Assembly (NCBI GenBank): GCA_023664665.1
Contig: JAMPEY010000004.1
Span: 62,001-126,000 of the forward strand
DNA from: Lachnoclostridium sp.
GTDB taxonomy: Bacteria; Bacillota; Clostridia; Lachnospirales; Lachnospiraceae
DNA: 64,000 nt
Direction: 5' to 3'
Part shown: piece after piece, positions 62,345 through 64,000 of the stretch
Position numbering within the stretch: position 1 is the first letter of the stretch
Layout: the number at the start of each line of letters is the position of its first letter
Notes under the pieces: model-generated
The model's input: the letters and a program-made list of their open reading frames with translations, nothing else
Told to the model about the DNA's origin: nothing
Databases searched by the model: none
Translations under genes and position numbers: made by a program

Positions 62345-62418
62345 TTTAAACTAACCTACTTTCTCCTAAAATTTACTGTTTGTTAATAATAATAGCTTAT
62401 TTCTTTTTGTTAGCTAGG

Positions 62419-62433
62419 GTTCGCAAAGCGAAC
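62419..62433. repeat. Small hairpin between rpsM and rpsK
   Basis: GTTCGC and GCGAAC around AAA in the 105-bp gap. It may be an mRNA processing or attenuation element; no T-run. Confidence 0.5.
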
Positions 62434-62449
62434 TAATGCTTACCTTCAC

Positions 62450-62821
62450 CTACTTCTTTTTGTTTGCAACAGTTCGCTTGGGTCCCTTGCGGGTCCTTGC
62501 GTTATTCTTGGTGTTCTGTCCGCGGACAGGAAGTCCCTTACGATGACGGATGCCGCGATAACATCCAATTTCCTGAAGTCTCTTGATATTCAGGGCGATT
62601 TCTCTTCTCAAGTCACCCTCTACCATGACTCCCAGCTTGTCAATCGCTTCGGTAATCTTCTTCACTTCTTCATCGGTGATATCTCTCACTCTTGTGTCAG
62701 GATTTACACCTGCCAACTCCAAAATTTTGTTGGAAGTCGGTCTGCCGATACCATAAATATAGGTCAAACCGATTTCAATTCGTTTTTCTCTGGGTAAGTC
62801 TACACCTTCGATACGAGCCAT
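62450..62821 (-). CDS. rpsM: 30S ribosomal protein S13
   Basis: A 123-residue S13. [55 protein letters not shown] and the basic C-terminus [34 protein letters not shown] are diagnostic. GGAGG precedes the start. It is separated from rpmJ by an unusually long 418-bp gap. Confidence 0.98.
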   Translation of the reverse strand: MARIEGVDLPREKRIEIGLTYIYGIGRPTSNKILELAGVNPDTRVRDITDEEVKKITEAIDKLGVMVEGDLRREIALNIKRLQEIGCYRGIRHRKGLPVRGQNTKNNARTRKGPKRTVANKKK

Positions 62822-62861
62822 TTACGTTTCCTCCATTTTCCTTGCGTTTTTCGTTTTTTGA

Positions 62862-62890
62862 AAAATACGCCGCGTACTTTGGTCTGTCAA
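62862..62890 (-). promoter_or_regulatory. Possible promoter ahead of rpsM
   Basis: Minus-strand perfect TTGACA with a 17-bp spacer and TATTTT (a 4/6 match to the -10). It would give rpsM-rpsK-rpsD-rpoA-rplQ a start independent of infA-rpmJ. Confidence 0.4.
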
Positions 62891-63003
62891 TTGTACGCTT
62901 TTCAAGTTACTAATTGATTGGGGCTTCCACCCAACCGGACGCCTATCCGATCTTTCCAAAACATTTTTTAACTTCCGTCTAAAAACAAAACATAGATTTT
63001 CAA

Positions 63004-63062
63004 ATCATGTCCTTTATGATTTATCATGCCTTTTATGATTTAATCATGTCTTTTATGGTTTT
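63004..63062. repeat. Three ~20-bp tandem repeats upstream of rpsM
   Basis: ATCATGTCCTTTATGATTT, ATCATGCCTTTTATGATTTA and ATCATGTCTTTTATGGTTTT follow head to tail. Confidence 0.8.
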
Positions 63063-63239
63063 AGAAAATCTTTTCGTTTTGGTATCAACAAGTAATCTCC
63101 CATAAGCCCTATCCGTCTTTATGATAATCGGCGCATTCAAAGGTACGCCGGTTCAGCCGCACATAATAACCGGACAGGAACTCACATGCTTGAACCGCCC
63201 AACCCGTTAAACCTACAGGTCAGGTTCGTCAACCGGTGA

Positions 63240-63353
63240 TTATCCCTGTCTCTGCTTATGCTTCGGATTCTCGCAGATTACTCTGATGCGTCCTTTTCTC
63301 TTGATGATTTTGCACTTTTCGCAAATCGGTTTTACTGATGATCTGACTTTCAT
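63240..63353 (-). CDS. rpmJ: 50S ribosomal protein L36
   Basis: A 37-residue L36, easily missed because of its size. [20 protein letters not shown] starts the protein, which carries the zinc-binding CxxC...C...H set (CEKC, CENPKH). It ends at TAA 63240. Located between infA and rpsM. Confidence 0.96.
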   Translation of the reverse strand: MKVRSSVKPICEKCKIIKRKGRIRVICENPKHKQRQG

Positions 63354-63455
63354 CTCAAACCCTCCTTTCAAAAAAGACCGTTTTACATTATAACACAACC
63401 CCCTGCTGTTTGCAAGGGGTTATATCCATTTTACAATAAATATTTTTATAAAACT

Positions 63456-63674
63456 CTATTTGTCCCTCCAGATAATGCGTCCCTTACTCAAATCATAGGG
63501 AGATAATTCCAAAGTCACTTTATCACCCGGCAAAATACGGATAAAATTCTGGCGCAGCTTACCGCTGATAGTTGCAAGCACACGATGACCGTTCTCCAGT
63601 TCCACACGGAACATGGTGTTTGGCAGTTTCTCCACAACGATTCCCTCGATTTCGATTACATCACTTTTAGACAT
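63456..63674 (-). CDS. infA: Translation initiation factor IF-1
   Basis: A 72-residue OB-fold protein. [71 protein letters not shown] is nearly identical to IF-1 of other Firmicutes. Upstream of rpmJ in the usual order. Confidence 0.98.
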   Translation of the reverse strand: MSKSDVIEIEGIVVEKLPNTMFRVELENGHRVLATISGKLRQNFIRILPGDKVTLELSPYDLSKGRIIWRDK

Positions 63675-63690
63675 ACCATCCCTCCACTTT

Positions 63691-63969
63691 CTATTCTTGC
63701 TTTAAATATTGCTTGATTTCATATTTGATTTCTTCATCCGTTATCTGTGCGCTTGCCGCTGTCCCCGTAAGCTTTTTTAAAAGTTCATTGCCCACCGTGC
63801 GGTTGATAATCTGTATATGCTTTTTGCGCTTACGCTTGGGCGCTTCCACTTTTTTTAACCGCCCGTCGCTGAGATAGACAAAGTCTCCCTCTTCACCCAC
63901 GATAACATAATATTGCCCCTTATCATGACCTGCCTTGGAAATCACAAAATTTCCTATCTTAAACTCCAT
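63691..63969 (-). CDS. KOW domain-containing RNA-binding protein
   Basis: A 92-residue protein. [47 protein letters not shown] is a KOW motif followed by a basic stretch, and the C-terminus is helical. Commonly found just upstream of infA in clostridia, between map and infA. It is probably ribosome-associated; the exact role is unknown. Overlapping gap of 16 bp to infA. Confidence 0.9.
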   Translation of the reverse strand: MEFKIGNFVISKAGHDKGQYYVIVGEEGDFVYLSDGRLKKVEAPKRKRKKHIQIINRTVGNELLKKLTGTAASAQITDEEIKYEIKQYLKQE

Positions 63970-64000
63970 ATCTCTTATATTCCTTCCGACCGAATCCCGC

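Larger units (their letters stand above)
62822..63239. other. 418-bp gene-free gap between rpmJ and rpsM
   Basis: In most Firmicutes rpmJ and rpsM are nearly contiguous. Here the gap contains a TTGACA-N17-TATTTT promoter-like pair (62862-62890), a TTGGG/CCCAA hairpin (62918-62934), three ~20-bp tandem repeats (63004-63062) and an AACCT/AGGTT hairpin near 63210-63226. No ORF with a recognisable product was seen. Confidence 0.7.

Noticed and set aside
63120..63140. A GCCGATTA motif near 63125-63135 as a sigma-28 promoter.
   Set aside because: No TAAA-like -35 at 15 bp and the setting is ribosomal.
62822..63239. The rpmJ-rpsM gap as an insertion sequence or phage fragment.
   Set aside because: No transposase or integrase frame and no terminal inverted repeats with target duplication were seen.

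Overview
The window looks like a chromosomal stretch from a motile low-to-mid-GC Firmicute, most likely a Lachnospiraceae (Roseburia/Butyrivibrio-like gut or rumen clostridium). The reasons are short flagellins without large D2/D3 domains, tandem flgK paralogues, the fliW-csrA pair, a long L17 with a lineage-type insertion, and the Firmicute order KOW protein-infA-rpmJ-rpsM-rpsK-rpsD-rpoA-rplQ. Genus cannot be fixed from the sequence. Almost everything is on the minus strand, so gene order runs from the right edge to the left.

Layout. 1-871: 5' part of an aconitase-family hydratase with its own sigma-A promoter. 987-43767: a ~43-kb flagellin-glycosylation island. Its right part (34-43.8 kb) has two MAF-type flagellin glycosyltransferases, two CgeB/DUF3880-like glycosyltransferases, a GT4-like protein, and large GT2 fusions, one carrying methyltransferase-like, FkbH-type HAD and SGNH-like domains. 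The middle (19.3-30.6 kb) encodes a legionaminic-acid pathway: legC, legB, ptmE-like, two Gfo/Idh/MocA oxidoreductases, legF, legG, legI. The left part (1-19.3 kb) is a tightly coupled operon with an acyl carrier protein, an SDR reductase, a two-subunit transketolase, a radical SAM enzyme, two FabZ-like dehydratases, a FabK-like reductase, an ANL acyl ligase, LuxE- and LuxC-like acyl reduction proteins, then glycosyltransferases, methyltransferases, a polysaccharide deacetylase and an O-acetyltransferase. 43843-57102: late flagellar genes (two flagellins, fliT-like, fliS, fliD, flaG, csrA, fliW, flgL, two flgK, flgN, flgM) with four recognisable sigma-28 promoters. 57122-59445: an ABC exporter and a divergent XRE regulator. 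59487-63969: the alpha-operon of ribosomal proteins and rpoA.

How the parts work together (inference). The leg genes would make CMP-legionaminic acid or a derivative. The ACP/LuxC/LuxE/transketolase set would build an unusual acyl or C2-derived substituent. MAF proteins transfer the nonulosonate to flagellin, and the many GTs and methyltransferases extend or decorate it. FliW/CsrA would tune flagellin translation: both flagellin leaders and the flaG leader contain GGA-in-loop hairpins next to the ribosome-binding site.

The most notable signal is eleven mononucleotide tracts of exactly seven G/C, all inside coding sequences of the glycosylation island and none seen in the flagellar or ribosomal third. 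One of them puts a glycosyltransferase out of frame (2801-2807). Together with an in-frame 18-bp VNTR in another glycosyltransferase, this suggests Campylobacter-like contingency (phase-variable) control of flagellar glycans in a Firmicute. Second is the acyl-ACP/LuxCE/split-transketolase operon, whose product I cannot assign.
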